Source: Streptomyces griseoflavus
Lineage (GTDB): Bacteria > Actinomycetota > Actinomycetes > Streptomycetales > Streptomycetaceae
Assembly: GCF_014649995.1 (NCBI RefSeq)
Contig: NZ_BMUC01000002.1
Location: forward strand, 186,662 to 250,661
Reading direction: 5' to 3'
Length of the DNA stretch: 64,000 nucleotides
Part shown: in pieces, positions 63,830 to 64,000 of the stretch
Layout: each line of letters opens with the position of its first letter
How positions within the stretch are numbered: the stretch's first letter is position 1
The notes under the pieces: generated by a model
What the model was told of the DNA's origin: nothing
What the model saw: the letters and a program-made list of their open reading frames with translations, nothing else
Databases searched by the model: none
Translations under genes and position numbers: made by a program

Positions 63830-64000
63830 CCGCGCTGCGCCCCGAGCGCGAGTCCGGCGCCTACGGCGTCGGCGACCAGGGCACCTCGTACGGCGGGCAG
63901 CCGTACGGGGCGCAGGGTGCGTACGGGGACGGCTGGTACGGCCACACGGCGGAGCACGGCACCTCCCACGGCACGGCGGCTCCCGACCCTCACGGCGCCC
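63826..64000 (+). CDS. Probable class E sortase, N-terminus only (cut by window edge)
   Basis: A GTG overlaps the stop of the glutaminase gene (GTGA). The 58 visible codons encode a Gly/Tyr/His-rich, disordered cytoplasmic segment (T-A-L-R-P-E-R-E-S-G-A-Y-G-V-G). Streptomycete class E sortases lie at this place and have such a tail before their membrane helix. The identification rests on context, since the catalytic domain is outside the window. Confidence 0.5.
   Translation, partial: MTALRPERESGAYGVGDQGTSYGGQPYGAQGAYGDGWYGHTAEHGTSHGTAAPDPHGA

Overview
The window is a GC-rich actinobacterial chromosome core, almost certainly from a Streptomyces. The gene order, the very long DnaA domain II, the oriC built from TTGTCCACA-type DnaA boxes, the dense GTTTCACGTGAAAC parS array and genus-typical small genes (crgA, DLW-39, DUF5324, DUF6049) all point there. 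I saw no IS element, prophage or CRISPR array. Nearly every gene looks intact; only the first and last are cut by the window edges.

Layout. 0-4.9 kb holds accessory metabolism and stress genes: a GlcG/HbpS-like protein, an MFS pump with its divergent MarR regulator, a GNAT, a serine hydrolase and a DHFR-like reductase. 4.9-10 kb has dnaB, a MATE pump and the rpsF-ssb-rpsR-rplI operon. 10-21.5 kb is rich in envelope genes: a Fem-type ligase, an alanine-racemase-fold protein, a GT87-like mannosyltransferase, a bifunctional PBP, PadR plus inositol-phosphate synthase, and an MFS protein. 21.6-33 kb runs cca, a DUF6049-like protein, murJ, a pseudokinase, sigM, its anti-sigma factor, trxB and trxA. 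33-40 kb, on the minus strand, is rpmH-rnpA-yidD-yidC-khpB-rsmG-parA-parB. 40.4-53 kb, on the plus strand, is dnaA-oriC-dnaN-gnd-recF-dciA-gyrB-gyrA-DUF3566. 53-64 kb has tRNA-Ile, a block containing a Ser/Thr kinase, tRNA-Ala, a DUF5324 gene, a cyclophilin, a rhomboid, crgA, a DUF881 gene, a pabA/trpG glutaminase and the start of a probable sortase.

How it fits together. The centre encodes initiation (DnaA, DnaN, DnaB, DciA, RecF), supercoiling (GyrAB) and origin segregation (ParA, ParB and 12 recognisable parS sites, nine of them perfect). Around it lie peptidoglycan export and synthesis (MurJ, its pseudokinase partner, PBP, Fem ligase, YidC) and a thioredoxin pair preceded by a textbook SigR promoter. 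The order resembles the mycobacterial oriC region, with differences: MurJ and its pseudokinase are separate genes, and about 5.3 kb of extra genes sit between the two tRNAs.

The most interesting non-gene signals are: parS sites placed at the tips of perfect terminator palindromes; parS sites inside parA, parB and the anti-sigma gene that are always read as Val-Ser-Arg-Glu-Thr; a DnaA-trio-like CTA repeat beside tandem DnaA boxes in oriC; and clusters of DnaA boxes far from oriC, at 6.5 kb and 61.4 kb.
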